Positions 1-8,828 of a stretch of DNA of 64,000 nucleotides are shown piece after piece. The translations under genes were made by a program, and so were the position numbers. Source of the stretch: Tharpella sp964457755 (GTDB lineage: Bacteria; Desulfobacterota; Anaeroferrophillalia; Anaeroferrophillales; Tharpellaceae); assembly GCA_964457755.1 (NCBI GenBank), contig CAYWGC010000012.1:9707-73706 (forward strand), read 5' to 3'. Position 1 is the first letter of the stretch; each line of letters starts with the position of its first letter. Below the pieces are notes generated by a model, which had not been told where the DNA came from, did no database searches, and was given only the letters and a program-made list of their open reading frames with translations.

Positions 1-804
1 ACAATTACCCATCACAGATCGTGGCATTCCCAGTCTGGTAGTGGCAACTATTTGGGCCATTCTCATTTCGCTGATTACCCCACGCTGGGCTATTGAAGTT
101 CCGGGTATGGGAATCCTTCTGGCTGCACCACTGTATGATGGATTAAAAGAAGCCGTGAATTCTATCATCTCGGCCAACTCCTCGTTTGTGTGTTCCGGAC
201 CCACAGGTTCGACGCAGGTGCCGACCTCAAGACCGGCTTCCTTGAGATTATTGATAGTCTGTTTTCTCTTTTCCACTGAAAGGCTTGTGTCCTTTCCTTC
301 ACGCAGGCGAACGGCATGGTACACACCGGAAAAACCGGCTTCTTTGAGTCTGACAGCATCCTTGAGCGTCTGGTCACCGACGTTAGCGATCAATGTTGTT
401 TCGGGCTTTAGGTATTTTTTAACTTCTCTCGATATTTCTATGAAACGTTCAAAGGGGTACTGGGCCGTTGACATCATGAAAACAGCGTTCGCACCATCCG
501 CCTCAAACTGGCAAGCGTAGGCTACAACATCCTCCGGAGCCAGCTCTGTGGCTTTGCTGAAGATACCATTGATCTTAGCAAAAGAGCAAAAAAGACAGTC
601 ACAAGGACACGGCGCGAGGTTGATCGCAAATTGCGCATGGATTTCTGCCTTGCCGGCTGACAGCTCTTTAGAAAGTCGGGTTGCCTCAGCCATAACTCTG
701 TAATTTTCGACAGAATCAGGCTCCAAGGCAAGCAAATATACAAGTTCTTTTCGGGACAGAACATCTCCGTTTCGCGATTTTTTCATTAGTTCGTCGATAA
801 ACAC
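1..804 (-). CDS. BioB-like radical SAM protein, 3' end beyond the window
   Basis: An open reading frame runs from a GTG at 804 to the window edge (268 codons, no stop), so the C-terminus is missing. Residues 66-73 (CPCDCLFC) contain the radical SAM motif CxxxCxxC at Cys66, Cys70 and Cys73, expected to bind the [4Fe-4S] cluster that cleaves S-adenosylmethionine. The following sequence (NVGDQTLKDAVRLKEAGFSG, then HAVRLREG and EPVGPEHT) resembles the TIM barrel of the biotin synthase / HydE / PylB group. The substrate cannot be told from sequence. GTG 804 is preceded by AAAGAAAGG about 10 bases away; an ATG at 786 is the alternative start. It stands alone, 250 bp downstream of ackA on the same strand. 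The radical SAM assignment is firm; the subfamily is uncertain. Confidence 0.75.
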   Translation of the reverse strand, partial: MFIDELMKKSRNGDVLSRKELVYLLALEPDSVENYRVMAEATRLSKELSAGKAEIHAQFAINLAPCPCDCLFCSFAKINGIFSKATELAPEDVVAYACQFEADGANAVFMMSTAQYPFERFIEISREVKKYLKPETTLIANVGDQTLKDAVRLKEAGFSGVYHAVRLREGKDTSLSVEKRKQTINNLKEAGLEVGTCVEPVGPEHTNEELAEMIEFTASFNPSYSGAARRIPIPGTSIAQRGVISEMRMAQIVATTRLGMPRSVMGNC

Positions 805-1054
805 TATCCTATTACCTTTCTTTTAAATTTTTAATGGGCATAGAACAACCTGCATCACCGGCGGGCCACCCAAGCTTAGCGGGTTAGCACCGCCGCACTT
901 CTTGCTATCTGATAAATGCTTTTGTTCGGCGATTTTTTGTCAATTAATTTGTTATTTTTTTCTTCCTTGACAAAAGCAATCAAGTCTGACCCCAATTACC
1001 CTTCAAATTGTAACAATAAAGTAATATTCGTAAAATAATACTTATATTATATAT

Positions 1055-2251
1055 TTAATGTAAAAAAATTTCAGAAAGAAGTCTTTCTGTTTGACGTGCA
1101 ATTTCCAACTCTTCGTTAGTAGGAATAATGAAGAGTTGTATCTTACTTTCCTGACTGTGGATTGACTGATTACCTAATACCTTTTTTTGGTTTTTGACTG
1201 TATCTATTTTCAATCCTATAGCATTTTCTAACCCCTCACAAATCATTTCACGAACTTTGGAGGCATGTTCTCCTATGCCTCCTGTAAAAATCACAGCATC
1301 TACTTTTCCTAATGCAACAGTATATGCTCCAATATATTTTTTGATTCTATAAACATACATTTCCAAAGCAAGTGTACTGAGTCTATCACCCTGTGCTGAA
1401 CGTTGAAGGATATCTCTCATATCATTGCTTTCGCAGATACCTTTTAGACCGCTTTCATGGTTGAGCATAGTATCTATACTTTTGATATCCATATGCTTAT
1501 GATTGGCAAGATAGATAATAATGGCTGGATCAATATCTCCTGAACGTGTACCCATCATCAACCCCTCTAAGGGAGTCATTCCCATAGAGGTATCTATGCT
1601 TATGCCTGCTTTTATGGCTGTAGCAGAGGCGCCGTTTCCCAAGTGTAGTGTAATCAGATTAAGATGAGTGAGTTCTCTTTTCATCATTTTTGCCGCCTCT
1701 TTTGCAACATACGCATGGGATGTGCCATGAAATCCATATCGTCGTATTGGTGATGTTTGACTCAAGGCATAAGGTAAAGGATATAAAGCAGCATACTCAG
1801 GCATATTTTGATGGAATGCTGTGTCAAACACAGCAACTTGTACAAGCTCCGGATATTGGGCATGTATGGCTTCTATGCCTTCAAGATTGGCTGGATTATG
1901 CAAAGGAGAAAGAGGAATGATCGAACGAATTGTTTCTATGACTTTTTTTGTGATACATGTTGGTTCTTTGAACATTGTGCCACCATGAACAACACGATGT
2001 CCTATGGCATCAAGTGTTTCTATATTAGAAAGCAAATCAAATTCTTCCATCATAGAGAAAATCATGTTCAATGCATCGTGATGATTGGCCATAGATTTGT
2101 GATATATTTCTTTTTTATCCTCATATCTTATTTGGCTGTAACCTTCTTTTTCCCCTATATGTTCAACGATTGCAGAGGCGACACTTTGCTGGTCTATAAA
2201 ATATTGGCATTTTATGGAAGAACTGCCAGAGTTCAGAACTAGAATTTTCAT
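1055..2251 (-). CDS. ackA: Acetate kinase
   Basis: Interconverts acetyl phosphate + ADP and acetate + ATP in the cytoplasm, the ATP-yielding step of acetate formation or the entry step of acetate use. The 398-residue length matches the family. The ASKHA-fold signatures are visible: NSGSSSIK at the N-terminus, HRVVHGG, GFHGTSHAYV, LHLGNGASA and FTGGIGEHA near the C-terminus. The ATG at 2251 overlaps the end of pta by 4 bases, so the two genes are translationally coupled. The codons are strikingly AT-rich (AAA, ATA, TTT dominate) compared with the dcw genes in this window, and the protein resembles Campylobacterota-type enzymes to my eye, so horizontal acquisition of the pair is likely but not proven. 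Confidence 0.95.
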   Translation of the reverse strand: MKILVLNSGSSSIKCQYFIDQQSVASAIVEHIGEKEGYSQIRYEDKKEIYHKSMANHHDALNMIFSMMEEFDLLSNIETLDAIGHRVVHGGTMFKEPTCITKKVIETIRSIIPLSPLHNPANLEGIEAIHAQYPELVQVAVFDTAFHQNMPEYAALYPLPYALSQTSPIRRYGFHGTSHAYVAKEAAKMMKRELTHLNLITLHLGNGASATAIKAGISIDTSMGMTPLEGLMMGTRSGDIDPAIIIYLANHKHMDIKSIDTMLNHESGLKGICESNDMRDILQRSAQGDRLSTLALEMYVYRIKKYIGAYTVALGKVDAVIFTGGIGEHASKVREMICEGLENAIGLKIDTVKNQKKVLGNQSIHSQESKIQLFIIPTNEELEIARQTERLLSEIFLH

Positions 2252-4344
2252 TTTTTATCTTTCTTGTGTGCTTGGATTGCAGTAATAGCAACGGTATTGA
2301 CTATATCATCGACCAGACACCCTCTACTTAAATCATTAATCGGCAGACGCAATCCCTGAAGTATCGGTCCAATGGCTAATGCATTGGTAGAACGTTGCAC
2401 TGCTTTGTAAGTGTTATTTCCGGTGTTGAGATCTGGGAAAATAAAGACGGTGGCTTTTCCTGCTATTTTACTGTCGGGAAGTTTGCTTTTGGCAACTTTT
2501 GCGTCTATTGCTGCATCATACTGGATAGGCCCTTCAATCAGATACTCGGGTCTCATAATTTGTGCTAATTTAGTTGCTTTTCTCACTTTTTCAACCTCTG
2601 GTCCTGAACCTGAAGATCCTGTGGAGTAAGAGAGTAGGGCTACTTTGGGTTCAATGCCGAACTCTTTAGCCGTATCTGCTGAAGAGACTGCAATCTGTGC
2701 CAGTTCTTCAGCCGTTGGATCCATATTGACTGCACAGTCCCCGTATACCAGTACTTTGGTATCTAGACACATAAAAAAGATACTTGAAACAAGGGAGATA
2801 TCTGTTTTGGTCTTGATAATTTGCAATGCAGGACGGATGGTGTCAGCAGTGGTATGTGTTGCACCGGATACCATACCGTCTGCCATGTTCTGATGAATTA
2901 TCATCGTGGCAAAATAATTGATATGTGTCATGGCATCTTTTGCTGCATTAAGTGTCAATCCTTTTTCCTTTCTCATCTCATAAAAAATATGTGAAAATTT
3001 CTCTTGCAATGTCTTATCTGCTGGATCTATGATTTTGGCTTTACTAATGTCCAGATCCATCTTGAGTGCTTTTTGATGGATTCTTTTAGAGTTTCCCAGA
3101 AGTATAATATCAACAATGTCACGGTGAATCAAGATTTCTGTAGCTTGAAGTATACGTTCATCACTACTTTCAGGAAGAATAATCCTTTGTCTGTCTGACT
3201 GGGCCTGTTCAAAGAGTCTGTATTCAAACATCATAGGAGTTAAGGTATTGTTTGAAGCATTGCTAAAGCGTCCGAACAGTTTTTCTTTGTCTACATTGGC
3301 GTTAAATAAACCTTTGGAAAGTATGATTTTTCGTTTGCTTGCAGGAGTAATCTTCGCAGAGATTTTTTCTATGGCAATGGCTGTCTGGTAGCTGTCTAAC
3401 TTTGTAGAAAAAATAGGGATAACAAGGTTAGTAAAGTCTTGAAAAAGGGCTATAATTGGTTTACTGAGGGTGATCCCGCCACTGAGTATGATACCGACTA
3501 TTTTACTATGGTTTTTAGCATAAAATGAGAGTATGGATGCAAGAATAATATCGATACGGTCACCGGGAACTATGACTATATCTCCATTTTCTATGTGTGA
3601 AAGATAGTTTTCTGCTCCCATAGCGGCAATCTTCTTTCCATGGACAAGGTGCTGAAGTTGTGTTTCGTTTCCCAAAAGCATCATAGTTCCAAGTGTTTTT
3701 GTGACTTGATCCAAGGTAGGAATATTTAACTCTTTGACTTCTGGAAAAATGTATATCTGCATTTTTATCTTTTTTGATGAGATACGTAGATTTATATTTT
3801 CTATAATCTTGTCATTACATCGGTTCACTACTGTAGCTAAAAGTGCACATCCTTCAGAATTTACTGCCTCAGATATTATTTGAATCTCATCAACTATAGT
3901 ATTACTTGATTTATTAAGGGCATTGAGAATAGGGATAAAAACAGTATCCAAATTTTTGGCTATTTTTAAATTGATATCAAAATCAAACACAGACCCAAAT
4001 ATATTGCGGGGATATCCTTCTATGAGAACAAAATCATACTCTTTATGGAGTTTTTTGACTTTGTGTATAAGTACTTCATGTAGTTTGTCTTCTTTATATG
4101 TTCCATACGCTTCAATATATTCGCTTACTGTGAATCCACAACATTTGTCATAGGTCATGTCCAGTTCAAAATGTTTGAGCATAAAATCAATATCACTGTC
4201 TATCTTGTCTCCATCAGGAATGATAGGACGAAAAAATGCCACTTTTTCATATTGACCATTGAGCATTTCCATTATTCCTATAGCGATGATCAAACTTCCT
4301 GCACGTGGTTCCATTGATGTAATATATATACTCTTATGATCCAT
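2248..4344 (-). CDS. pta: Phosphate acetyltransferase, long form
   Basis: Converts acetyl-CoA + phosphate to acetyl phosphate + CoA and works with the following ackA. The ~698-residue long form has three parts: an N-terminal P-loop-like BioD/AAA_26-type domain (about residues 1-200), a DRTGG-type domain (about 205-320, with IVPGDRIDIILASIL), and the C-terminal catalytic PTA_PTB domain (from about 370, with RIILPESSDERILQA, VSGATHTTADTIRP and GPIQYDAAID). An upstream in-frame start exists at 4425, but ATG 4344 has a good AAGAAGG site 9 bases before it and the N-terminus MDHKSIYITSMEPRAGSLI fits the family. It is AT-rich like ackA. No clear promoter was seen; the upstream spacer carries no other gene. 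Confidence 0.93.
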   Translation of the reverse strand: MDHKSIYITSMEPRAGSLIIAIGIMEMLNGQYEKVAFFRPIIPDGDKIDSDIDFMLKHFELDMTYDKCCGFTVSEYIEAYGTYKEDKLHEVLIHKVKKLHKEYDFVLIEGYPRNIFGSVFDFDINLKIAKNLDTVFIPILNALNKSSNTIVDEIQIISEAVNSEGCALLATVVNRCNDKIIENINLRISSKKIKMQIYIFPEVKELNIPTLDQVTKTLGTMMLLGNETQLQHLVHGKKIAAMGAENYLSHIENGDIVIVPGDRIDIILASILSFYAKNHSKIVGIILSGGITLSKPIIALFQDFTNLVIPIFSTKLDSYQTAIAIEKISAKITPASKRKIILSKGLFNANVDKEKLFGRFSNASNNTLTPMMFEYRLFEQAQSDRQRIILPESSDERILQATEILIHRDIVDIILLGNSKRIHQKALKMDLDISKAKIIDPADKTLQEKFSHIFYEMRKEKGLTLNAAKDAMTHINYFATMIIHQNMADGMVSGATHTTADTIRPALQIIKTKTDISLVSSIFFMCLDTKVLVYGDCAVNMDPTAEELAQIAVSSADTAKEFGIEPKVALLSYSTGSSGSGPEVEKVRKATKLAQIMRPEYLIEGPIQYDAAIDAKVAKSKLPDSKIAGKATVFIFPDLNTGNNTYKAVQRSTNALAIGPILQGLRLPINDLSRGCLVDDIVNTVAITAIQAHKKDKK

Positions 4345-4777
4345 GGCTATACACCTTCTTTGAAATTTGTAGCTTATAGGAGCTGATAGGAAATCGCTTT
4401 TCAGGGGGTGAGATATTACGGCCACAAAATTGAGGTGTCAGCCAACAAAAACCTCAACAACAAAACACTTTTCGTTATCACCATTATAATCTTGTCAGAT
4501 CTACCATATTCGCATGGTGACGACAACACAAAAAACCTTACCTACGTGATCTTACGCAAAAATGGCCGGGAAATTGGACGTACCCCACCCCACCCTATTA
4601 TCATCCAGTAGGCTGTCTCAAAAAAACACCAAATATCACAAAAAGACCAGCTTATTATGACAAAACAGAGACTCTTAAACTACGCCAAACCAACCATCCA
4701 GTATTATTCCATTATTTCTGTCTAAACCAGAAAGACCCCCAAAAAACTATTTTCTATAAACTGTCACTACCGGGCTT
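4345..4777. other. Non-coding spacer upstream of pta
   Basis: About 430 bases between the pta start and the attC-like site at 4778. The open frames here are short and recall nothing known. Near 4610 the top strand reads GGCTGTCTCAAAAAAA, which resembles the ends of many transposable elements and partly recalls AGGCTGTCCAAAA near 61486. No transposase fragment could be recognised. It may be the scar of a lost element. Confidence 0.3.
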
Positions 4778-4840
4778 ATCCAACAAACGGCTCAGATTGT
4801 GGCTCACTCCACTCGCACAATCTAACCTTATTCGTTATAC
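4778..4840 (-). other. Candidate integron attC site (63 bp)
   Basis: On the minus strand this stretch starts with GTATAAC, which contains the TAA stop of the radical SAM gene, and ends with GTTGGAT, a perfect match to the attC R' consensus GTTRRRY. Between them, GGTTAGATTGTG and CACAATCTGAGCC pair almost fully with one extra base, after short unpaired spacers of 6 and 4 bases and around a 14-base loop. Length, stop-codon overlap, arm pairing, a bulged base and core heptamers all match the short attC (59-base element) plan. The R'' core differs from RYYYAAC at one base. No integron integrase is in the window. Confidence 0.5.
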
Positions 4841-5785
4841 AAAGTTATTTTTGCTTTTAATTTGATAAAAAAGACCTCTTTCCTGATTAATTGCTTCAAT
4901 TTTTCCTTCTGCATCTAATACATCAAGATATTTATTAATCTCATTAATATGAATACCCAATATTTTCGTCAAGTCATCGAGAGTACACGGTCTTCGAGAT
5001 ATAGTTTCAACTATTGTTGATTCTATATCTCTTCTGTACGATTGAACCTTTTTTCTTTCAGGAGATGCTGAAATTATTTCTACATTGTTTATTTCCCAGA
5101 AGTCTCTTACTCGTTGAAGTTCATTTCGTGTTGCACTTCTTAAATTTGTCACATTCCCAGGTCTGTCTAATGTGTTTAATTGAACGGAATCAGGTTTGAT
5201 TTTCAGTATTACCTTTTTGAGTTTCATTAACTCATCATCATTATCGTTGTAGCCAGGCAAAATAAAAACTTCAAGCCAAATTTTTCCTTTAAAATCATTT
5301 CTAAAATCAATGATTCCTTTAATACATTTATCAATACTAAGGCCATTTGCCGGGCAATTTATTTTTTCAAATACATCTTGAGTAGCTGCATCCAGAGATG
5401 GAAGAACTACATCAGAATTAATCAAACTTTCTCTTACCTTTGCATCGAAAAGCAATGTCCCGTTAGTTAATACAGCAACAGGTACTTCAGGTTTGTTTTG
5501 TTTAATAAATTGAAGTATATCGCCTAATCCACTATTCAATGTAGGCTCACCTGAGCCAGAAAAAGTGATATAATCAGGGTCGGGATTATTTTTAAAATAA
5601 TGTTTTAACTCTTTCCTTATTTTATCCGATTTGATATATTCTTTACGGTCAAGGGTTAATTTTGTTGTTTTTCCGACTTCACAATAAATACAGTCGAGCG
5701 AACAAACCTTTTTAGGAATTAAATCAACTCCTAACGACATTCCTAATCTTCTTGAAGGGACTGGTCCAAACAAATATTTGTACAT
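4835..5785 (-). CDS. Radical SAM protein, COG0731 type
   Basis: A 316-residue radical SAM enzyme. CSLDCIYC places the cluster-binding cysteines at Cys28, Cys32 and Cys35; SGSGEPTLN is the GGEP-like SAM-binding segment. The opening FGPVPSRRLGMSLGVDLIP and the EVFILPGYNDNDDEL stretch are typical of the COG0731 (MJ0683/Fe-S oxidoreductase) family, whose substrate is mostly unknown. The C-terminal ~70 residues (about 245-305) look like a small winged-helix segment (RRPCTLDDLTKILGIHINEI). The gene is AT-rich. It lies between two attC-like sites: its ATG is 15 bases after the core heptamer of the upstream site and its stop codon falls within the R'' core of the downstream site, the layout of an integron gene cassette. 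Confidence 0.85.
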   Translation of the reverse strand: MYKYLFGPVPSRRLGMSLGVDLIPKKVCSLDCIYCEVGKTTKLTLDRKEYIKSDKIRKELKHYFKNNPDPDYITFSGSGEPTLNSGLGDILQFIKQNKPEVPVAVLTNGTLLFDAKVRESLINSDVVLPSLDAATQDVFEKINCPANGLSIDKCIKGIIDFRNDFKGKIWLEVFILPGYNDNDDELMKLKKVILKIKPDSVQLNTLDRPGNVTNLRSATRNELQRVRDFWEINNVEIISASPERKKVQSYRRDIESTIVETISRRPCTLDDLTKILGIHINEINKYLDVLDAEGKIEAINQERGLFYQIKSKNNFV

Positions 5786-5800
5786 TTTATTTCCTTAATT

Positions 5801-5888
5801 TTATAACGTCGCAAATCACCGGCCGCGCCGGGGGTTTAAATTGAGTTTCGGCGGCTATTCGCGATCGGGTTAATTTACCTTGTTAGCT
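5801..5888 (-). other. Candidate integron attC site (88 bp)
   Basis: On the minus strand the stretch starts AGCTAAC, which includes the marC stop codon TAA, and ends GTTATAA, 15 bases before the next ATG. The presumed L'' arm (AATTAACC) pairs with the L' arm (GGTGATT) leaving one extrahelical base, after 6-base spacers that do not pair (AAGGTA, TGCGAC). Inside, GCCGC and GCGGC form a further stem. These are the structural hallmarks of attC sites. The outer heptamers match the consensus only partly (TAAC/GTTA conserved). Confidence 0.45.
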
Positions 5889-6509
5889 TGCGACTAGCGA
5901 AATCTTAATGGCTGCATTTAGACCCAGTACAAGCATTTGAACACCTATTACCGCCAGAATAAGACCCATTAAGCGAGTAACTATTCCAAGCCCACTTTCA
6001 CCTACTACGGTAACTATTTTTGAGCTAAAAATAAAACAAAACAAGGTAATAAAACATAGCACTGCAAATGTAATAATTGTAACTACAATTTCCATCCACC
6101 CTCCTGCCGCCGAGTAATTCATAGCCGTTGCTATGGTTCCCGGCCCCGCAAGCAGAGGGACAGCCAGAGGCGACACCGTTATGTTGGTATCAGAGCTCTC
6201 TTTGGCCGTATGCAACTTGGAGCTTGCTCCCTGAAGCATATGATATCCGATAATAAATATCAGGATGCCTCCGGTGATTCTTAGTGCGGGAAGAGTTATT
6301 CCAAATAAATGGAAAATTGACTTCCCTAATACTGAAAATGTTAAAACAATCACAAAAGTTATAATTAGTGACTTTGTTGCAATTTCCCGCTGTTCACTTT
6401 TATCTCTATCGCCTGCCAATCCAAGGAAGACCGATGTGTTTGCAATGGGGTTCATTATTGCAAAAAAGGCCATAAAAACTGATATAGCATGCTCAAGTAT
6501 TGGATTCAT
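5883..6509 (-). CDS. MarC-family integral membrane protein
   Basis: A 208-residue, strongly hydrophobic protein with about six membrane segments, the size and topology of the MarC (UPF0056) family. Recognisable family stretches are FFAIMNPIANTSVFL near residue 15, the GGILIFIIGYHML segment, and SPLAVPLLAGPGTIATAM around 110-130, the most conserved part of the family. Function is unclear; the early link to multiple antibiotic resistance in E. coli was withdrawn and a transport role is only presumed. The start is supported by GAGGGG just upstream of ATG 6509. The stop codon lies inside an attC-like core heptamer, and another GTTAGCT heptamer stands about 19 bases upstream of the start, so this looks like a mobile cassette gene. 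Confidence 0.85.
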   Translation of the reverse strand: MNPILEHAISVFMAFFAIMNPIANTSVFLGLAGDRDKSEQREIATKSLIITFVIVLTFSVLGKSIFHLFGITLPALRITGGILIFIIGYHMLQGASSKLHTAKESSDTNITVSPLAVPLLAGPGTIATAMNYSAAGGWMEIVVTIITFAVLCFITLFCFIFSSKIVTVVGESGLGIVTRLMGLILAVIGVQMLVLGLNAAIKISLVAS

Positions 6510-6527
6510 TTTCCCCTCATTTTAGTA

Positions 6528-6584
6528 AGCTAACGAAGAGCGTTTTATCATTCGTCCCGTCTGCGACGGTGCCGAGGGGATGAT
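6528..6584 (-). other. Possible half attC site / hairpin upstream of marC
   Basis: On the minus strand GTTAGCT lies at 6534-6528, just before marC. Behind it an imperfect hairpin (6547-6584) pairs ATCAT/ATGAT, TCG/CGA and CCGTC/GACGG. This could be the R' half of an attC whose R'' half has decayed; no second core heptamer was found beyond it, so the call is weak. Confidence 0.25.
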
Positions 6585-6958
6585 TTTTCAAACTACTGAC
6601 AGTAACACATATATTATTTTATTGTAAAGCGGGATGATTGATAAAATGTTGTTGAACTGAGGCGCGGGTTTATGGGGAGGATTTACATTTTTTAAGGTTC
6701 TGCCTCTATGAGGTTTGTTTGCAAGGTACCGAAATATAAGAAAAAGTATCCTGTTGATTAGTTGCGGGATAGAGGCATAAGATGGTTTTGGTTGAATTTA
6801 TTCGGCTTGTTATCATGTGGCTTCACTGGCTTAGTCGGAATTTTGAAATAAGATTAACTTTTTGACTGTTTTCTAAGGTTTTGGCTGAAAAAAGACGTAA
6901 CTGAAGCACTGGCCGGTGTTTTTTGAAAAATTAGTTGATAAAACCGGTAGCTTATGTA
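6585..6958. other. Spacer with no recognised gene
   Basis: About 370 AT-rich bases between the marC upstream hairpin and the IS91 remnant. No open frame of any length, tRNA or clear promoter was seen. It may contain the decayed end of the IS91-like element, but no terminal signature was identified. Confidence 0.3.
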
Positions 6959-7423
6959 TCAACCACGGTCGGAAAGCAATATGCTTTGACAGATCATACG
7001 TCCCTGTTTGCACTCAGGGCAAAGATAGATATCTTTGCCGGTTATGCGCAGTATTTTCTCTTGTAGACTCTCTTTGATAAAGAACTCAATTTCCATAGCA
7101 ATACCGATCAGTCTTCGGATCAGCAAGATCGATTTGCGACGAATTTTATTGGCCACGAAGCCGTAATATCTGATTTTCATAAACCTATACGGTAGAACGT
7201 GTAGCAAAAAATGACGGATAAATTCTTCTGCGGTAAGGATCATTTTTTCAGTATGATTATCCTCTCGATTTTTGTAGGTGAAAACGATTTCACCGTTATT
7301 GGCAGATTGTTTGTGAAAAAGCTCCAACCCCTGAACTGACTGCAAATACGCTTTTTTGGTTTTTTCTGCGACACGTTGTACGGTAAGATAATTTTCGAAA
7401 CTGTTCTGATACTGTCTAGCCAT
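6959..7423 (-). pseudogene. IS91-type element remnant: recombinase N-terminus fused to transposase C-terminus
   Basis: The 154-residue frame joins two proteins. The first ~30 residues (NYLTVQRVAEKTKKAYLQSV) look like the SAM-like N-terminus of the tyrosine recombinase that accompanies many IS91-type elements. From about residue 45 on (EEFIRHFLLHVLPYRFMKIR, then YYGFVANKIRRK, and a final CPECK) it matches the C-terminal part of IS91-family Y2 transposases. The catalytic regions of both proteins are missing, so an internal deletion has fused them in frame near 7300-7325. ATG 7423 has GGAGG 8 bases upstream, so the remnant could still be translated, but no transposition activity is expected. Confidence 0.7.
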
Positions 7424-7542
7424 AACGCATACCTCCACAAGTCAAATTTGACCGGACAATCGACATGGTTGTCCTGGAAGGTATTAGATGAAATATCCAC
7501 GGAAGGCTGTAAACCAGAACTGGTTACAAGACTTTTGTTTTA

Positions 7543-8820
7543 CTACTTGCAATAGTTGCGACGTTGCAAAACAAAATTGCATGCGGAACGGCTAAAGAGA
7601 TAGAGCAGAGGCGTGTAGATTAAAGCTGTAACCCAATAATTTTCCTGCCAGATGGCGTCCGCCTGATAGCCTTCTAAAACAATATATGAGAGCGGCAACA
7701 AAGAGACAAAAAGCAGTATTGCCAGATCTCTATAAAAGACCAGAAAAGGCAGCAGCCAGAGTCCGTACCAGGGATGAACCGTGGGCGACACCAGTAGCAG
7801 GCCGCATAAGAGAATGACTGGCCGTTGATGAATGGAGAGGTTCGTCTTTAAATTGAGATAGAGCCAACCGGTGAGATAGATTGCGGCCAGAAGAAGACGC
7901 AGGTAAAAGTGATTTTCAAAAACAAGCGTGCCCAGACGATAGAAGGAGGCGTTAAACTCCCAATGTTCCAAGTAGGATCCGAGAGAGAAAAAGATATTTC
8001 CCTTAAAAGTGAGAAAAGGGGCAAAAAGAAGCAGGCTTAAGGCTATAAGAATCAACCATGTTCGTCGATTACGAAATTCGAATATCAGAATCAGAAAAAA
8101 GTATTTGCTCAACACTGCCGCCGAGAACCAGGCCGCGGCCGCACTTAGTTTTTGTTGATCAAAGCAATAGAAAGCAGTCATCGCGAGCAGCAACACCAGG
8201 GCTTCATGATGGCCATTGCCGCTGATTTCAATGATTGGCAAAGGGTGCAGAAAGTAAAGCAAGAGGTAACGTCGCGGTTTTTGCAGGACACCAAGACGCA
8301 AAGCGATTATCAGGGTCAAACAGAGATCGGCCAGGGTCAAACAAGCTTTATAAAAGAGCGGGGTGGGCCGGATAACAGCGACCAGAGTATTAAACAGGGT
8401 GGTCAAGGGTGGATAGATAGCCGGATAATCGGCGTGATTGATGAGATGGTGCCAGACCGGACGTAAGTTTACAAGATCAAGATCAGCCGGTGCTAGGAGA
8501 TAGGGATTTTTACTGTGCAGGGTGACTAATCCCTCCCAAATACAGCGATAGAGATCATCGGAAAGCAGCGGTTCCTGCAAAACAAACAGCAACCTTGCAG
8601 CTAGACCTATAAACAGAAGGATAATTATTTTTTTCCGGGAGAGCGCGGAAAGCTCTTTAAGGATCAGGAAGTAGGCCCCCAACGCCAACAGATAGGCGGT
8701 AGCGAAAGGCTGGTAAGCAAACTCGCTCAAACGACCTAGAAAAAAAACGGACACAGTGTAAATGGCCATGCCGAAGAGCTGCCCATAATCGGCAAATTGT
8801 TTTAAACCTGTCTGCAACAT
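7543..8820 (-). CDS. GT-C type membrane glycosyltransferase (mannosyltransferase-like)
   Basis: A 425-residue polytopic membrane protein with roughly ten or more hydrophobic segments. The acidic motif in the first large loop (LLSDDLYRCIWEGLV, near residues 87-101) followed by NPYLLAP and HADYPAIYPPLT is characteristic of GT-C fold glycosyltransferases of the GT87/polyprenol-phosphate-mannose type, which move a sugar from a lipid carrier to an acceptor on the outer face of the inner membrane. Sugar and acceptor are unknown. Its ATG lies 8 bases after the stop of the rhodanese gene, with AAAGAGCGG in the gap, so it is very likely cotranscribed with the upstream outer-membrane and rhodanese genes. 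Confidence 0.75.
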   Translation of the reverse strand: MLQTGLKQFADYGQLFGMAIYTVSVFFLGRLSEFAYQPFATAYLLALGAYFLILKELSALSRKKIIILLFIGLAARLLFVLQEPLLSDDLYRCIWEGLVTLHSKNPYLLAPADLDLVNLRPVWHHLINHADYPAIYPPLTTLFNTLVAVIRPTPLFYKACLTLADLCLTLIIALRLGVLQKPRRYLLLYFLHPLPIIEISGNGHHEALVLLLAMTAFYCFDQQKLSAAAAWFSAAVLSKYFFLILIFEFRNRRTWLILIALSLLLFAPFLTFKGNIFFSLGSYLEHWEFNASFYRLGTLVFENHFYLRLLLAAIYLTGWLYLNLKTNLSIHQRPVILLCGLLLVSPTVHPWYGLWLLPFLVFYRDLAILLFVSLLPLSYIVLEGYQADAIWQENYWVTALIYTPLLYLFSRSACNFVLQRRNYCK

Positions 8821-8828
8821 TCCGCTCT

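Noticed and set aside
805..1054. GC-rich inverted segment (GGCGGGCC / CCGCCG near 860-895) as a third attC site
   Set aside because: The core heptamers do not fit (best is GTTGTTC with no matching R'') and the arms pair poorly.
4408..4611. Plus-strand 67-codon frame upstream of pta
   Set aside because: No ribosome site, no similarity to a known family, overlaps the pta 5' end in the opposite direction.
6959..7423. Integron integrase fragment
   Set aside because: The recombinase-like part matches IS91-associated recombinases better, and the rest is transposase.
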